A stretch of 64,000 nt of DNA from Meconema thalassinum (GCA_946902985.2 OX336388.2:1215238609-1215302608); one strand, 5' to 3'; counted from the first letter of the stretch, positions 8,344 to 20,867 are shown. Made by a program: numbers and translations. The notes: a model not told the origin generated them from the letters alone.

Positions 8344-9161
8344 TAGGGTTCGGAAGTATAAGACCTAAAGAAGTACAAAATATGCAAGCAAATATGCCCT
8401 AAAAACTAGCTAAATATGACCTAAACTATGAAATATGACATGAATTTTTGGGATATTACTAACATACAGTAAAGGTCATAAGTGCCAAAACGTGTTCAGC
8501 GATAATACACCAGACACATTTAATCATACAAACTAACAGAGAGCTACAGTACATTGAAATTTTCAACATTCATTCAGTATCATACCCTTGAGATGCAGTT
8601 CTTGCTCGATTTTCCTAAAAGACATAACATGGCATTTCCTTGTTTGCTAATTGCTTCTGAGCTAAATATATCTACTGGAGTGACATCCTATTGAAAGGCG
8701 GAAGCACACTATCGTCATGTTCCGTGACCTCATGCGTTCAGTGTCGCAATCTAACTTGTCCAGAAAGATGTGCTAAAAGACGTCCTTACAGGAGCGCCTT
8801 CTTGGAATCAGGTATTCTAAACCTGCTATCTGCCAGTTCTGGGAAAAGAAAGAAAAATATACTGTATCTACTACACTATTCGGAAATCCTGTGTTTGAAA
8901 CTCGACGCAGATAACACGTACCTTGTTAACGATGCCTAAATTTAAAAAAAAATGCTGAAATCATGACCAAATATGACCTTATATCACTAAAATATGACCA
9001 AATATGATCAAAAACAATAAAAATGGCTGAAATGTGCATTTATAGGCAACATCAAATTGCTTTAAATGTGGTCAGGGACCCGCCATTCAAATTTATTTTT
9101 CAGATTTCAGGTAAAATGAGCTCAGGAAAAAATATGACTTTTCCTTAACATCCGAACCTTA
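8344..9161. mobile_element. Non-autonomous hAT-like DNA transposon
   Basis: The ends are TAGGGTTCGGAAGTATAAG and, inverted, TAAGGTTCGGATGTTAAG. They are flanked by ATCATCAT at 8336-8343 and 9162-9169. Ends of the TAGGG type with an 8-bp duplication are characteristic of hAT elements, although the duplication lies in a simple repeat. The 818-bp interior is rich in AAATATGACC-type words and encodes no transposase. An internally deleted relative lies at 57873-58135. Confidence 0.75.
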
Positions 9162-9480
9162 ATCATCATCTTCTTCTCCATGTCATCTAGCCTCACATCA
9201 TCCAGCTTCCTGTCTGCAGCGTTAATATAAATATCCCTTGTGTGTAAAATCCGTTTATTATTTTCATTTTGAATAAAGATAATGGCACGTCACGCCAGTG
9301 TGCGGTGTTGACGGGTTTAATACCTGTTGTGAGGTTGCTGGCTCATTGGAGATGGCTGTGCATCGCCGCGCAGGGGTAGGGTGACAAGCTGCAGCCATAC
9401 TGTGATAGCAGCCTTATCCACGCTCCACCATACACTCGTGCCAGGTTATCACATGTCACATGAATAAGGCCAATTAATGA
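9162..9480. other. Unassigned DNA
   Basis: Bases 9280-9440 are more GC-rich than their surroundings. No family or coding similarity was recognised. Confidence 0.35.
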
Positions 9481-9974
9481 AAATAATAGGGGGTGCACAA
9501 ACTAGTCGCTACATTTCAAACTGGAGAGAAATGGTCTTCAATGCAATAGCAAGGAACTGGGGTGGGAATTTCACTGAATACTCACCGGCAAACAACTTCA
9601 TGACCGATAAGATTAATTTAACTTCTTTATAATGGGCAGCTATGTTAAAACTAAATGCAAATTATGCCAACTTCAGAGGCGTCCCTGGCAATAACGAAGG
9701 ATGTACGGGCAATCCCCTTTGTCGAAGATGTACAAAGGCAACTGAAACATCAAGTCATATACTTAGATATTGTCCCTTCAATTCACTAATTTTTAACAGT
9801 AAACATCGCGAAGTTAAACAAGCAATCATCGACATGCTGAGCAAGAACGGATTTGAATGTAGCGAAAAGGTCCAAAGAGCTGTTATTGTTGTATTCCATA
9901 AACACCAGACGAAGCTTATGTGGGTTGAACCAAACATTCATTGTAAGAAGAATACACCAGATCACGCTGAATAA
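9481..9974 (+). pseudogene. R2-like non-LTR retrotransposon, C-terminal end
   Basis: A first frame (from 9481) reads SRYISNWREMVFNAIARNWG up to a stop near 9630. After a frameshift the second frame reads LKLNANYANFRGVPGN and then a CX2CX8HX4C zinc knuckle: C-RR-C-TKATETSS-H-ILRY-C at about residues 27-43 of that frame. Such a knuckle near the C-terminus is known from R2 and related site-specific non-LTR elements. The reverse transcriptase domain is absent, so this is a 5'-truncated, frameshifted fragment. Confidence 0.72.
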
Positions 9975-10424
9975 GTTGGCCCGCAGAAAAAAAATGAAGA
10001 TTGAATCCCACTCTTTTAGGTAAAATATCACGATTGATTCAGGAATCACATCTTCAATGTATGAGGTCTGATAGCCTATTTGGTGCTATAGACACTATCA
10101 GAAAGTTGTGGAACTGTTCCAGAAGTTCGGCTTAGAAAATAATCTCCTAATTACTCTCGCTGAAGACATCATTCCTGACTCTTGAGTCATACTGTAGCAA
10201 CATATCTGCAAGAATACTGACAGCACTGATTACAATAAAAAAGTTCCAAATTTGTCACACAATTTGTATTCTACATCATTATCGATTAGATATCCTAACA
10301 AGGATTTGTGTTTTGAGGTATCTAGATAGAAACCAAGCAGCTTCAGTTATTTGTTTTATATATCAATCAATAAATCGATCCCTCAATCCTGAGGATCGTG
10401 ATCTCCGAGGAGGCTATTGCTTAT
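9975..10424. other. Probable 3' untranslated part of the R2-like copy, then unassigned DNA
   Basis: No boundary, poly(A) or target duplication was identified. AT-rich with no further coding similarity. Confidence 0.3.
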
Positions 10425-10640
10425 TCTTTTTCATCTCTCATGGTCTTCGGACAAACGTCCTGCACCAAGAAGTTTCCGCCCAGTCGAATTCTTGATAATG
10501 GTTTCTCTTTTCTGGGACATTTCCAAGGATAATAACTCTCTCTCAAATGTCCTTGCCACGACGCATTACAAGTCTCTCTCAAATGTCCTTCCCACGACGC
10601 ATTACGAGTCCAAAGAATTTGGTAACTCTTTGTCCACATA
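10425..10640 (-). pseudogene. Possible LINE C-terminal remnant with internal 36-bp duplication
   Basis: One minus-strand frame reads KFFGLVMRRGKDI twice, resembling the FFGHVMRR segment near the C-terminus of RTE-like endonuclease/reverse transcriptases. The repeat comes from a 36-bp tandem duplication at about 10534-10605. Stops interrupt the frame. This is a weak call based on one short motif. Confidence 0.4.
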
Positions 10641-10754
10641 TTGGTGATAACCTAGATCTGAGGTGGAACTCATTAACAATGGACTCATTGGTGCATAAAT
10701 GCCGTCCAAGGTACGCGCAACATCCTTCGCTAGCACCACATTTAAAAGAATCTT

Positions 10755-10920
10755 ATTGAATCCTGGCGTAGTCAGCTGGCATTTGAGGGTGCGCAAATTT
10801 GAGGGAGCCGTGTCAGTAGATTTACTGGCACATTAAAGATCCCATTCGGGGCAAAATTCTGACACTCCGGCGTCTATAAAAGCCAGAGTAGTTAAAAGGG
10901 TCGTAAAACAAATAACATTA
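10755..10920 (+). mobile_element. S7-family SINE
   Basis: Contains AATCCTGGCGTAGTCAGCTG, GAGGGAGCCGTGTCAGTAGA, AAAGATCCCATTCGGGGC and TAGTTAAAAGGGTCGTAAAA. The tRNA-like head is truncated at its 5' side. Confidence 0.8.
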
Positions 10921-11830
10921 TTATTATAAAATAACTTTCTTCCTGTCTATGGCATTAATGCCCATATCTCGGCTCTATACAGAAATACTGAAAATACTTC
11001 TAGCCTCTTCTTTAATTGGACAAATTTAGCATTAAATTTTGCTAGCACCGCTGCCTGAATCAGCAATTTTATTACAAACACATGATTGTTAAAAAGAAGT
11101 CCACCCCGGTAGTGGATGCTAGAAACAAAACTTCCACTTCCAGACATTCAAATGCCCCTGGGAGCAAAGATGGCCATTCATGGATCTGAAATGTAAGATA
11201 ATTATAAGTCATGTAACTTACTTTTCAGTCAGGCTGTGAAACAGAAAATATTTTTCACATTAAAATCCCTCCAATTTTCGTCTCTTTGCTCGCCACAGAG
11301 GTCGGAATAAAGCCTCTGTGTCTCTGACTCACGCAGTTGACAGGAGCGCCTGCTGGAGGCTTCCCGCAGTACACACTCGCGCGATAAGTTACATAATCCT
11401 CTCCTGGCTTCTGTCTCTTCTTGCGGCATCGCATAAAATGTTGACATGAATGAAATGGTGAGAGAAAATTAAATTCCCAGTCTCGCTTTTATTTCTGAAT
11501 TATATTTTAAACGGTTCTTTAAAGTGGACTCGACTTGTACTAGCAACAGCACTGTAAAAGCATTCTCCAGAGGGATATACCCGACGGCAAAATAAATCTT
11601 TTAGCACCGGTATAGTCTGTGAGTAGAATTGGATTTACTTTACAGAACCATGTCAGGTTGTCGTTCGCTGATACGTCGCGTCTTTCAAATAGCATTGCAT
11701 TCTTATTGCTTATAATAATAGTAATAATAATAATAATATTAATAATAATATGATATAGAGATAAATCGTCGTCAAATTGTACAGTATATTATTAATTAAT
11801 TTATCTGTCTATTTATTTATTTATTTATTT
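10921..11830. other. Unassigned DNA with a 72-residue open frame
   Basis: The minus strand at 11229-11447 is open for 72 residues and locally GC-rich, but I recognise no domain. A run of AAT/ATA triplets lies at 11707-11750 and TTTA tetramers at 11811-11832. Confidence 0.35.
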
Positions 11831-11894
11831 ATTGATGTGTAACATCTTTCCGCTCGGTTGCTGGATAGTTTTGTGGGAGTGATTTTGAAAATTG

Positions 11895-12150
11895 GGGACG
11901 GAAGTGGACCGGAACGATCGAGCTGGCAGTGGTGGATCAAACGGAAGTATGCACTGCCAGCTCGATCGATCAAACGGAAGTGTACTAGCTGGCAGTGGTG
12001 AACAACGGAAGTATGCACTGCCCACTCGTTCGATCAAACGGAAGTGTACTAGCTGGCAGTGGTGGACAACGGAAGTATGCACTGCCCGCTCGATCGATCG
12101 AATGGAAGTGTGTCCTAGCTGGCAGTGGTGGATCGAACGGAAGTATAAGA
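11895..12150. repeat. ~65-bp minisatellite with hairpin units
   Basis: CTGGCAGTGGTG recurs at 11923, 11989, 12053 and 12119, so the period is 64-66 bp. The first unit contains a perfect 17-bp inverted repeat: CGATCGAGCTGGCAGTG at 11915-11931 and its complement at 11952-11968. The array is missing from the second copy of the parent element near 54.06 kb. Confidence 0.85.
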
Positions 12151-12547
12151 CGCACTTTCAACTCAATCGATCGATCCAGCTGGCACTGGTAAGAGAAACA
12201 ATCAACGCGCGGTGTCGAAAATTGATACCATGACGCACTCTCGGCCGTGTGGAATGTATATGACATACTGAACGGAAAACGCTCATGCGAACTCTGGTGT
12301 CAAGTGATTTAAAGAAATGACATGGTACATGTTCGAAGTCTTCGTATCAGTATTTAAATGGTAAAATGCCTTAATATCAATCATTGTAAGTAGTCGGCAT
12401 TGCTTTGGCATAAGGCATTTTAAACTCAATGTCACTCAGGAACATTATCGAAAGAAGTAAAATATAAATGAAACTTAATTCCGTAATGCAGTATTATTGG
12501 AACGTGGAAATAAGGCACCATCTTGTGCACAATATTTGCGTAGTCGA

Positions 12548-12626
12548 AATAGCCGTGGGGTTATTGCTTATGACTGTGAATCTAGAGATCTTGGGTTCGA
12601 ATCCTGGGCGGGGTAGATATTTTTGC
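12548..12626 (+). mobile_element. tRNA-like SINE head fragment
   Basis: Contains AGCCGTGGGGTTATTGC and GGGTTCGAATCCTGGGCGG, which resemble A and B boxes. It lies inside copy 1 of the TIR element and is absent from copy 2, so it may be a later insertion. Confidence 0.5.
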
Positions 12627-13001
12627 TACCAGATTATCATTTTAAACGATATTTATCATATTAATATGACTCATTTTAACAGAATCCATATGAAATTACG
12701 TGTTGGTCTGTGAATGAAGAGGACCTGTTTATAAGGAATTTAAGGTTATGAGCGGTGTCGCGTCTATTAATCTAGTTGATCCATATCGTATTCTTTATTT
12801 AGGCTAGTGCTGATGGAAGCTACAAATCATCTAATAAAATGATTTCCGTATTATAAACTACAATATCTGTAAAACACTCCCTTTTACAATAGATTAATAT
12901 TTGTGCCAATATTTCTATAAAATACCGGTGTATCAACAATTTCACGTGAGGTTTCTTCTATGTCAGATGTTACACATCATATGCGACCACTGTAAGGCTC
13001 G

Positions 13002-14277
13002 TAATTTTTATTTATTTATCTTTTTACTGTATTTATGTATTTGTTTAGTTAGTTAGTTAGTTAGTTAGTTAGGTAGTAAGTTACCGTAGCAAGTATCAGC
13101 AAGTGAGATTGTGGAAGCACTGGGTTAAATTAAAAACCTGTACGAAAGTGATACACTTTGATTGGTTATAAATAATAATACCCTATCAAGTATTATTTCA
13201 TGTTTCCTCAAGAAATGCACAATTGTTAAACCGTGCTATTTATCATTTCACATTAGACAGACTAAGGTTTGATGTCATGCTCCTGTAGAGTCAGATGGTG
13301 TCGGACCTTGAACTACCCCATCAGAGTGACATTTGTTAATGAATGAGTCATCAGCGACTTACAGTCGTGAAATTGGGACCTACTTGCCAACGCATTTTAA
13401 GGAAATATAACATATATAAAATCATAGATGGAAGTCATATTAGTACAGCCAGAGACTTGGTATTTAACAGGTAAAGGGAAATGGACGTTTCATTTTGCAG
13501 AAAACTGCAAGCCAATCGGTTGTGCAATTCATTCATATGTTAAATCTGGATTCCTTCAAATATATCTCATTTTCATAAATTATTCCAGACATAAGAACTT
13601 ATTGCAACTTAAATATCCTGGGCACTAGTTCACCACGGTGACTGCGTATTTACTAATGAAACCTAAATTTAATCACCCTCCTGTACAAAGAAATTAGTTT
13701 TATGTTTTTTTATCTATTTCTTATCCTACCCATAAATAAAAAGAAAACGCTCCGTGACGTCTAACGGGACGTAACTGATGAAACTTAATTCAAACCAGTT
13801 CTTCTCGAGCTATAATATGAAATACGAGTGTAGGTCTGTGTTCAATATGTTCTTGCTTTTTGTAAATATTTTGGCATACTCTGTCCATCAGAGTAGCTCC
13901 AGTACGTGAGGGATTCTCTAACAAAAGACATAAATAAAAAATTGGACACTAGGAGCTAATTTGTATGAAGTAGATAATACTTTAGTCATTGCCAAGCTGC
14001 AACTCGATTATTGGTAGGTATCAGGCTGGTGGGATCATTACAGCCTCCTAATTTTTGGGTTATTTCCTCAATTTGGAGAAAGAAATATTCTGCCCACGTG
14101 GACTTAAATGTTGTTCCTTCCACGGTATTAGTGATAGAAATCAATCAATGCCAAAGTTTTAGATCACTGTCGATGAAAATCTACAATATTTACATTTGCA
14201 TATTCTGAGGACCATGTATTTTCTTAATTTCGCTCGTGGATCACATATCGTCGGATTACAAGTGAAACACACTCAAA
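13002..14277. other. Unassigned AT-rich DNA
   Basis: Contains a (TTAG)n tract at 13044-13073. No element or coding similarity was recognised in the remainder. Confidence 0.35.
13044..13073. repeat. TTAG microsatellite
   Basis: About seven TTAG units. It is not TTAGG, the usual insect telomere repeat, and is too short to be telomeric. Confidence 0.85.
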
Positions 14278-14475
14278 TAGAAAGGAAGTTTGTAGTTTTA
14301 CGTGACCGTTAGTCTCGCGAATATGAGCCATGGGACTATCTTTCTACGTGTAATCCGAACCTCAGGCAATGGCATTTCACTTTGTAAATTTCACATGCAT
14401 TGACCGGGAATTGAACCCGGTCAGCCGTGGTAAGTGACCAACAGCTTGACCACTGAGCCAGCACTCCCCTTGAAA
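14278..14475 (-). mobile_element. S5-family SINE, full head
   Basis: On the minus strand the tRNA-like head (AGTGGTCAAGCTGTTGGTCA, GGGTTCAATTCCCGGTCAAT) leads into the S5 body and the AAACTACAAACTTCC-like 3' end at 14281. Confidence 0.83.
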
Positions 14476-15900
14476 CACAATTAGTCACAGAAAAAATGTG
14501 TAAGGAAATGAGCATAACGTAAGGATACTCAAGGCTCATCCTTTCTAGTACGTGTCCTCTGACAGTGTTTCAATTGTATGCTGTCGATGTGGCAGCTTGG
14601 AGCTAACACGAGCCTCTTCACATTCATGTTTTATGACGTATTCATCCTTGATGATGATATGCCTCAGTTTGTGTGTATCTTACCAATGGTCGATCAAGAG
14701 AAGAGAAAGTGTAGAAAATGTTCACATTTCAGTGTAGCCTACTGTACTTGGATACTGGAAGATAAGCCACTCTTGGTGAAATCTCAGGCGAGTTGATAAA
14801 GACCTGTGGATGCTGGCCTCCCACCATTTAGGTCGTTGATTAAACAGAATCTGGTTGTTGAGCCATGGGGGTGGAGGGACAATGCGCTTAATGGGGCGGT
14901 TCAGCTGATGCCTGGCTAGCGTCGTACAATACAGAGAGACCTATCGACCGACGCGGTGGTTTACTCCCAATACAACACACCACGTTTCTCACATTTCAGT
15001 CTTGATGATGTGAAGACGACTGAACAGGAACTGACAGTATGGACGGTCTCACAATTTCAGTACTTTACCGCATTGGATGATTTCAGTATATCATGATGTA
15101 ATCGGGAGTACACAGACGTGGTCTAATTTGTTATATCGGATAAAAGACACTCTAAGTGTGTCAATACCCTTAATGTAGTCTTAAAATAATGTTTCCATAA
15201 CTGCATACACTTGTACAGTTTCAAGTATTCGTACGTGTCTAGGGGAATATTTCAGTGTAGTCAATGGATTGGCGTCTCCGATGACGTACGGACGTTGATG
15301 TTCGTTTGTTTCATTAAATGTGGATGCAGTCGCATATGTTCAAGAGCGAGGCTTGGTCGTGAATTAAGAACGTTCATAAATTACTCTTAGTTGTAAGGTT
15401 GCTCTGCACTCTTCTTCTAAAGCCATGCTGAGACAAAGTCATAGGTGGTTACTGGGTTAGACGACGGTCAAAATTTACTACTTGTACTACAAGCAAATTT
15501 GTGTTTGTATGTAAAACCTTATTACACACAGAATTTTCAACATGTATGCATCGTTTAAACCTTTAGTGTCACGTATGACATCATGGGTGCCACCATTTTG
15601 TGACTAGGGTGATTTTTTTTTTAGTGCAAGGAATCGCGTTTCCGTAGTTTCCACCATCTAACTATCTCGAATATTGATATTGTTTAATTATATTTATATG
15701 CACTCCATGATGCTCGCAATTACATAATTAATGTATAATGAATGCTCTGTTATTACTAGACAGTGAGTGCCATCTTTTTAGCAATAATTATTATGCAGAA
15801 GGAGTGTGATATTCTTTATGGAGCAAGTACAGAGTTAAATACTTTCTGACTTCCAAGAATTAAACTAAATATGGAATAACTAAATTTACAATTTACTAAT
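14476..15900. other. Unassigned DNA
   Basis: A 72-residue plus-strand frame at 14578-14796 has an acidic stretch and two cysteine pairs but no recognised domain. No repeats were assigned. Confidence 0.3.
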
Positions 15901-15921
15901 TTTACAACCACCGGTAATGAT

Positions 15922-16030
15922 TGAGAAAATATCGAAAAAATTTGGAGGTTAACACATAATCAAAGTTAAAATTGGGAAAATATTCAAAACGTTTGGAGGT
16001 TAACACATAATCAAGGTTAAAATTGAGAAA
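15922..16030. repeat. 51-bp tandem duplication
   Basis: TTTGGAGGTTAACACATAAT starts at 15941 and 15992. Flanking AAAATTGRGAAAAT words repeat in step. Confidence 0.8.
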
Positions 16031-16785
16031 ATGGATGTCTTTTCCAATTATTTTGCCACGTCTGTAATGGCCGATCCGATGAACTGCTTTATCTGTTTTC
16101 TCCAATAAGCGACTATGCCGAGTGTTACTGGGGTTGGGAATTCCAGATATCCACGTGTGAGAACACACCATTCTAAGAATTGTTGCTAGACTCAGTAAGA
16201 GCGATGATTCTTTAGCTCTAAAGAGAACTTTCCGCTGTCAATAAAGTTAAAATTTACATGAAAAATCTCACACAAAAAAACAGGATTTTTTCTGGTTGGA
16301 CCGCTTTCACTCCCAAGTGATGAATGGTAATAAAAATGAATAAACAATGTATTTCACCTTGAAAACCAATACAGTATTCCACCGGTCGGTACCTCTATAG
16401 GGAGGACATAATATTGTGGGAGCTTTCAGTTCCCACAGCAAAGAAGTGCGGTGTACTTCACATATATGGAACATAATGCATGGTCTCTTACCCCAGTGCC
16501 GGCCCAGGCACGGTCACCAAGAGCCCACTGATGAGCCTGAATTGGTATATCTAGGCGAAACCCCACAGAAGCCCCGGCAAAAACCTACAAGAATTGATAG
16601 GATTTTGTTCCATGACCGTGAAAGCCTATATAATAATAATATTCTCCTTTGTATTTACTGTAGGTAAGTTGTAGACATATAGCCTACGTGAGCTTCCGCC
16701 GTATTTACTGATTGCTTGTGGGCATGGGTCTGCGAAACTCATCCTCGTGGATCTCATTACTTTGCGTTGATCAGTAAACTGTTGC
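16031..16785. other. Unassigned DNA
   Basis: No recognised element or gene. Confidence 0.3.
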
Positions 16786-16794
16786 TTAGCCAAC

Positions 16795-16855
16795 TTTTTT
16801 TTTGGCAGATGACCTCGTAGTTACGCTCCTTAAAACAACAATAACTAACTAACTA
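16795..16855. mobile_element. Short retroposed 3'-end fragment
   Basis: Contains GGCAGATGACCTCGTAGTTA and TTAAAACAACAATAACTAAC, the reverse complement of the 51-bp insertion at 7917-7967. An oligo(T) run precedes it. Confidence 0.55.
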
Positions 16856-17008
16856 AACTTTTTTTTATCCCTTGCAAAGAACACAACTTGGGGACATAAA
16901 AATTAGGACCTGTCGTGCCTTTTATTCTATTCGTGGCTTAAGATATCATAGTCATCAGCAACAATGTAGTAGGATGCGCGTGAATCAGTTAATATGTGAT
17001 ACATGTTT

Positions 17009-17515
17009 ATTGTAGCATGCAGAGCTTCTATGCCCAAGATCTCGGGTTCAAATCCGGCCGAAGTCGTCGGATTTTTAAGAGCGTTAAAATCCCTCAGTAT
17101 GCCTTCCTTTGGAGGTGAAGTAAAGTCGGCGGTCCCATGTCATAGATTTATGGCATGTTAAAGAACCTTCCACTAATTACATCTGTGTGAAGCTAAATTG
17201 TATAGGTTAAGAATGTAAACAACGCTCTTAGGTTCCTACATTCGTTTCCAAGAGCCGACTGCGGTGGCTTCTGGTAGCTAAGTTCTGAACTAGTAGCCGT
17301 TGACGGTAGCGTTTGGCGGCAAAAGTAGGAACTATTTGAAAAATTCAGAAGTCTGCAGTCCTTATTTTAATTAAAAAACAGATAACACACTCTAATACAG
17401 TCATCACAATTAACACCGGTTATCAGAGAGATTCTACACACACCCAAAGTACACGGGGCTACATAACCGCGTTGTCGCAGCCCCTAAACTTAGGAACCAA
17501 CCAACCAGCATGTTT
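17009..17515 (+). mobile_element. S2-family SINE
   Basis: Contains GTAGCATGCAGAGCTTCTAT, GGGTTCAAATCCGGCCGAAG, CCTTCCACTAATTACATCTG, GGCGGCAAAAGTAGGAACTA and the tail CACGGGGCTACATAACCGCG, ending in ACCAACCAACC. The first bases of the head are lost. Confidence 0.87.
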
Positions 17516-18375
17516 ATTCTTCTTTATTCCAATTTTGTAGCTTTTAATCATATTAACAATAATTGGAACTGATGTACAATTTTTCAACTGGTGTTTTGAG
17601 GCTTTTAGAGCCTCCTTTAGTGACATAAAGACGCCATTTTAGGCTTATATAATCAAATTATTAGAGCTTAAAAGTGCTTTGCCTAGTTTCCATACTTCAA
17701 GGTGATTATCAAGGCGTACTTGACTTGGATGTGTGAAGTTACAACAAATACGGAACAATCTATTCGTATCGATAGTGTGCGTTAGTCTCTGAGGACTTAA
17801 ACCTGTTTGTTCAAAACCTCGAGGGATTCTTCCCATGCTTCTGCCTGGTTATTTGCTATTCCCTTTCTTGATCCGTTTTCCCTTACGTTGTTTGCGTCTC
17901 TCGTATTTACATCTTGTTCTCTTATTTATTCTTCCTTGTTCCCTCCCTTCTCTTATCTCCTTGACTATTTATCTTCCGTGCCTGGCTTGTTACGTATCTA
18001 CCTCCACTCTCTTATCTTTATTTCATTTCTTCTCATCCCTCTGCTGGCTCTCCATTACAGCTCTTCATATGCAAACAGCTTCCCTATCACGAGATCAAAC
18101 AATGTACCATTCCAATCCATTATTGAAAGCCTTTGTATATTGGAGTACTCCTTTGTAAATGTGGAACTACTATTAATTTTTATGGAATCGCTGGATGTGC
18201 AGTTTTACTTCCTAAGTGGTTTCATTTTAAACGATCCATTATTCGTTACAAGCAACCTCCGCCAAAGAGGACACTGTACTCAAAGTAGGTAGTATCATAT
18301 TGTTTACTGTAACCCATTACATAAGTTGTTGTTGCTTATTTTAAGGGTCATAATCTGGGCATTTTTGATTGAACA
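17516..18375. other. Unassigned DNA with a 161-residue spurious-looking frame
   Basis: The plus-strand frame at 17807-18292 is the longest outside recognised elements. It is leucine, serine and phenylalanine rich because the strand is pyrimidine-rich, and no domain is visible. I do not call it a gene. Confidence 0.35.
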
Positions 18376-18580
18376 ACAAGTTCAATTTCAAGTAGTTCCA
18401 ACTTCGGCTACCAGATGCCACTGTCACTAACACTAGCGGCGAACGTTGGAACTTGATAGAGCATTGTGTACTAGCCAAATATAACCTACAATCTTTGCTA
18501 CACACTACCAATTGCAGTGGAAGGTTCTTTTTCGTGCCATAAATCTATGACATGGGCCTGCCGGTTTTACTTCCCCTCCG
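18376..18580 (-). mobile_element. S2-family SINE, middle part
   Basis: The reverse complement matches the S2 body: TGGCATCTGGTAGCCGAAGT, AACGTTCGCCGCTAGTGTTA and GAACCTTCCACTGCAATTGG. The tRNA-like head is missing. Confidence 0.78.
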
Positions 18581-18599
18581 TGTATTTTGTTTGTGTAAC

Positions 18600-18835
18600 T
18601 TATGTGATGACCTATGTTACTGTGATGACTCTACTAATATGTGTGTTTGTAAATTGGAGATATGATTTGGAAGGAGGCGGCCATGGCCTCTAGTTAGGAA
18701 CCATCCCAGCATGGTTCCTAACTTTATACCATAGTCGCCTTCTTACAAATCCTAGCCTCAATTACAAATACACACACTACGGGGCTAAATGTTCACGATT
18801 TGGAAAAGCCCCTAAATGAATCGACAACAACAACA
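18600..18835. mobile_element. Two S3-type tails joined head-to-head
   Basis: A minus-strand tail (18600-18712, with GGAAGGAGGCGGCCATGGCC) meets a plus-strand tail (18712-18835, with TAGCCTCAATTACAAATACA and CACACTACGGGGCTAAATG) at CCATCCCAGCATGGTTCC. The product is an imperfect palindrome. Confidence 0.7.
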
Positions 18836-18984
18836 ATAACAGCAACAAGACATTGAACCTCAGCTAATGGCCGCCCAGTAGAGTTCGGATTTCATCGATA
18901 GATGGCAGTGTAAGTGGAACGTCACAATTAGAGTGTAAATCGCCTAAATGGCTCCCAACCCAAAGGATCTACACCAAATATCTG

Positions 18985-18994
18985 ACGCCATACG

Positions 18995-19042
<48 letters not shown>
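18985..19042. repeat. ATT microsatellite
   Basis: About 19 uninterrupted ATT units. Confidence 0.95.
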
Positions 19043-19194
19043 TTGTATTAAATTAAAAATTGGAAACCACAGAAATTCTTTTTAAGGGCCGTTGACAGTA
19101 GGGCGCAGACTTCCTCGTGTTCTGAGTGCAGAGAAAGCCTGGTGTGGATAGTCATTTGCTGTTGGTAATTCTTTAAATGACTTGTCATATCATG

Positions 19195-19445
19195 GCTATC
19201 ATCCCCGTGTACTTGGGTGTGATTTTGAATTGTCTGATAACCTATGTTGCTGTGGTGACTGTTGTACTGTGCGTAATTTTGATTATAATTATTACAGAGT
19301 CGGAAAAGGGGTAGGTGCTCTGGGACTTGAAATAAGGTACTATCCCGATATTTGTCTGGAGGGGAAATAGCCATGTCTGTACTGGGATTTGAACCTCCGA
19401 TCTCCGGACTTGCTGCAGCGCTCCATCGTGGTCGTGGTGAGCGAT
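19195..19445 (-). mobile_element. S6-family SINE
   Basis: Contains CCCGTGTACTTGGGTGTG, TGTCTGATAACCTATGTTGC, TGGGACTTGAAATAAGGTAC, GTCTGGAGGGGAAATAG and a head-side GGGATTTGAACCTCCGATCT, all read on the minus strand. Confidence 0.75.
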
Positions 19446-20867
19446 TTAATGCACACAGCTATGCAACGGGATAGTGGGCAATCAGAACTGCATTCTTTAT
19501 AAAGTTCTAGCCATCAGTGCGTGTGTGCTATGATCTAGTTACACCATTGTATATTACTTTATGTCTGTTTATTGCTTTATTGAAAATTGATAGTCTGTTC
19601 CTTACTTCACCATACAATTACCAGAAAAAGATTGGACTAAACTGCTGTGGTAAAGTTAAAAATACAGGTCTCGCAAGCTGGTTAGAGAAATTAATTCTCT
19701 TCACGACCTTGACCCATACACGCGAACCTCTGCAGATATAATTTAAAAATTAATTAAATCGCTAGAATAAATTTAATTAAGTTGTGAGTAATAATTGGGA
19801 AAACGTAATCACAGAAATCATTTCTGATTGCGAATGCTGGTAACATCTTGATATCAGTCTCAGTACGTCTATGACCTGGTGGGGGGAGATGGTATTCCTG
19901 TTAATTAGGTTCATATATTAGAGTGACACTAACTGTTACCTTAACATGCGCGTACCATCCAATCTATTGAATTAGTTTATATTGAAGCAGATATAATACT
20001 TTCCTCAAATAACATGCGGTTGAAAGAAGGAAAAAAATAATAAGTAAATAAGTGTTTTATTATTTCCCCCATGCCTTTTTCCTCATTTACTCCAGGCAAA
20101 GTCTGGGATGGGACCTTTTAAGTATCTGTGCACGATATACATGATAATATCGGTTGTAGTCAAATATCTATTTGGAGGCTACTGTCCCCATTGGAGCTGT
20201 TGTGCTATATAGTGACAATTTGTCGATCGCCGTTAGAACGCTCACGAACACTGTGCGACAGGAATCAAATCATCGTCCCTGGATTGCAACAAAATATAGC
20301 ATGGAAATTGAGTTTTTAAACTTGCCGTTGTTTTTTTTTACAAAGCACGTTGGTCTATGTCCGCAGTCGTGCGCTTGGGGAGTAAACATTAATCATGGAG
20401 TAGCTACAAAACAAAAATAAGGGGGCTTCAAATAGATTATACATGATTTGAAGCGAACTATAGGTCATGGGTCAAATTAGAGATAATAGAAGCCCCAGTC
20501 CCCAGTCCACGGGCTAGATGGCGCGGCGGTATCATGGCCGCGATTAGCATAATCAGCAGGACGGTTCAGGTGGCTCTGAGGCCGCTGCCACTGTCACCAG
20601 ACACCGCACTGCCCTCTGCCTGTCATTAGCGCAACTAGCTTCTTGTTACGTCATAATAATTATAATAATACTGAGTGAATATGACACTTGCATTGTTTAT
20701 TGCGTCACTTCTCATTGTAGGCTTTTAGCTGGGATCCCCTCGCACCCATCCATATAGCTGAGGGGATAAACTGTGCTCCAGGAGGGAATTGGGGAGCTTC
20801 GCGCCTCGGATATTTGAATTGCCACTCGCACTCCAGGGAAGGCTCCTCATTTGTTGTTTGTTGGCAT
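19446..20867. other. Unassigned DNA
   Basis: AT-rich to 20440, then a GC-richer patch at about 20500-20640. No element or gene was recognised. Confidence 0.3.

Larger units (their letters stand above)
11834..13001. mobile_element. Non-autonomous TIR element, copy 1
   Basis: A perfect 14-bp inverted repeat, GATGTGTAACATCT, lies at 11834-11847 and inverted at 12965-12978. The copy at 53999-55628 shares both ends, including about 25 bp beyond the right repeat (to GGCTCGTAA), so the true right end may lie near 13001. The interior has a minisatellite at 11895-12150 and a tRNA-like segment near 12560-12620. No transposase is encoded. Confidence 0.72.

Noticed and set aside
13044..13073. TTAG repeats as telomeric sequence
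   Set aside because: The unit is TTAG, not TTAGG, and the tract is only about 30 bp.
17807..18292. 161-residue plus-strand open frame, the longest outside mobile elements
   Set aside because: Composition follows a pyrimidine-rich strand (Leu, Ser, Phe), a second frame is open over the same DNA, and no domain or splice context is visible.
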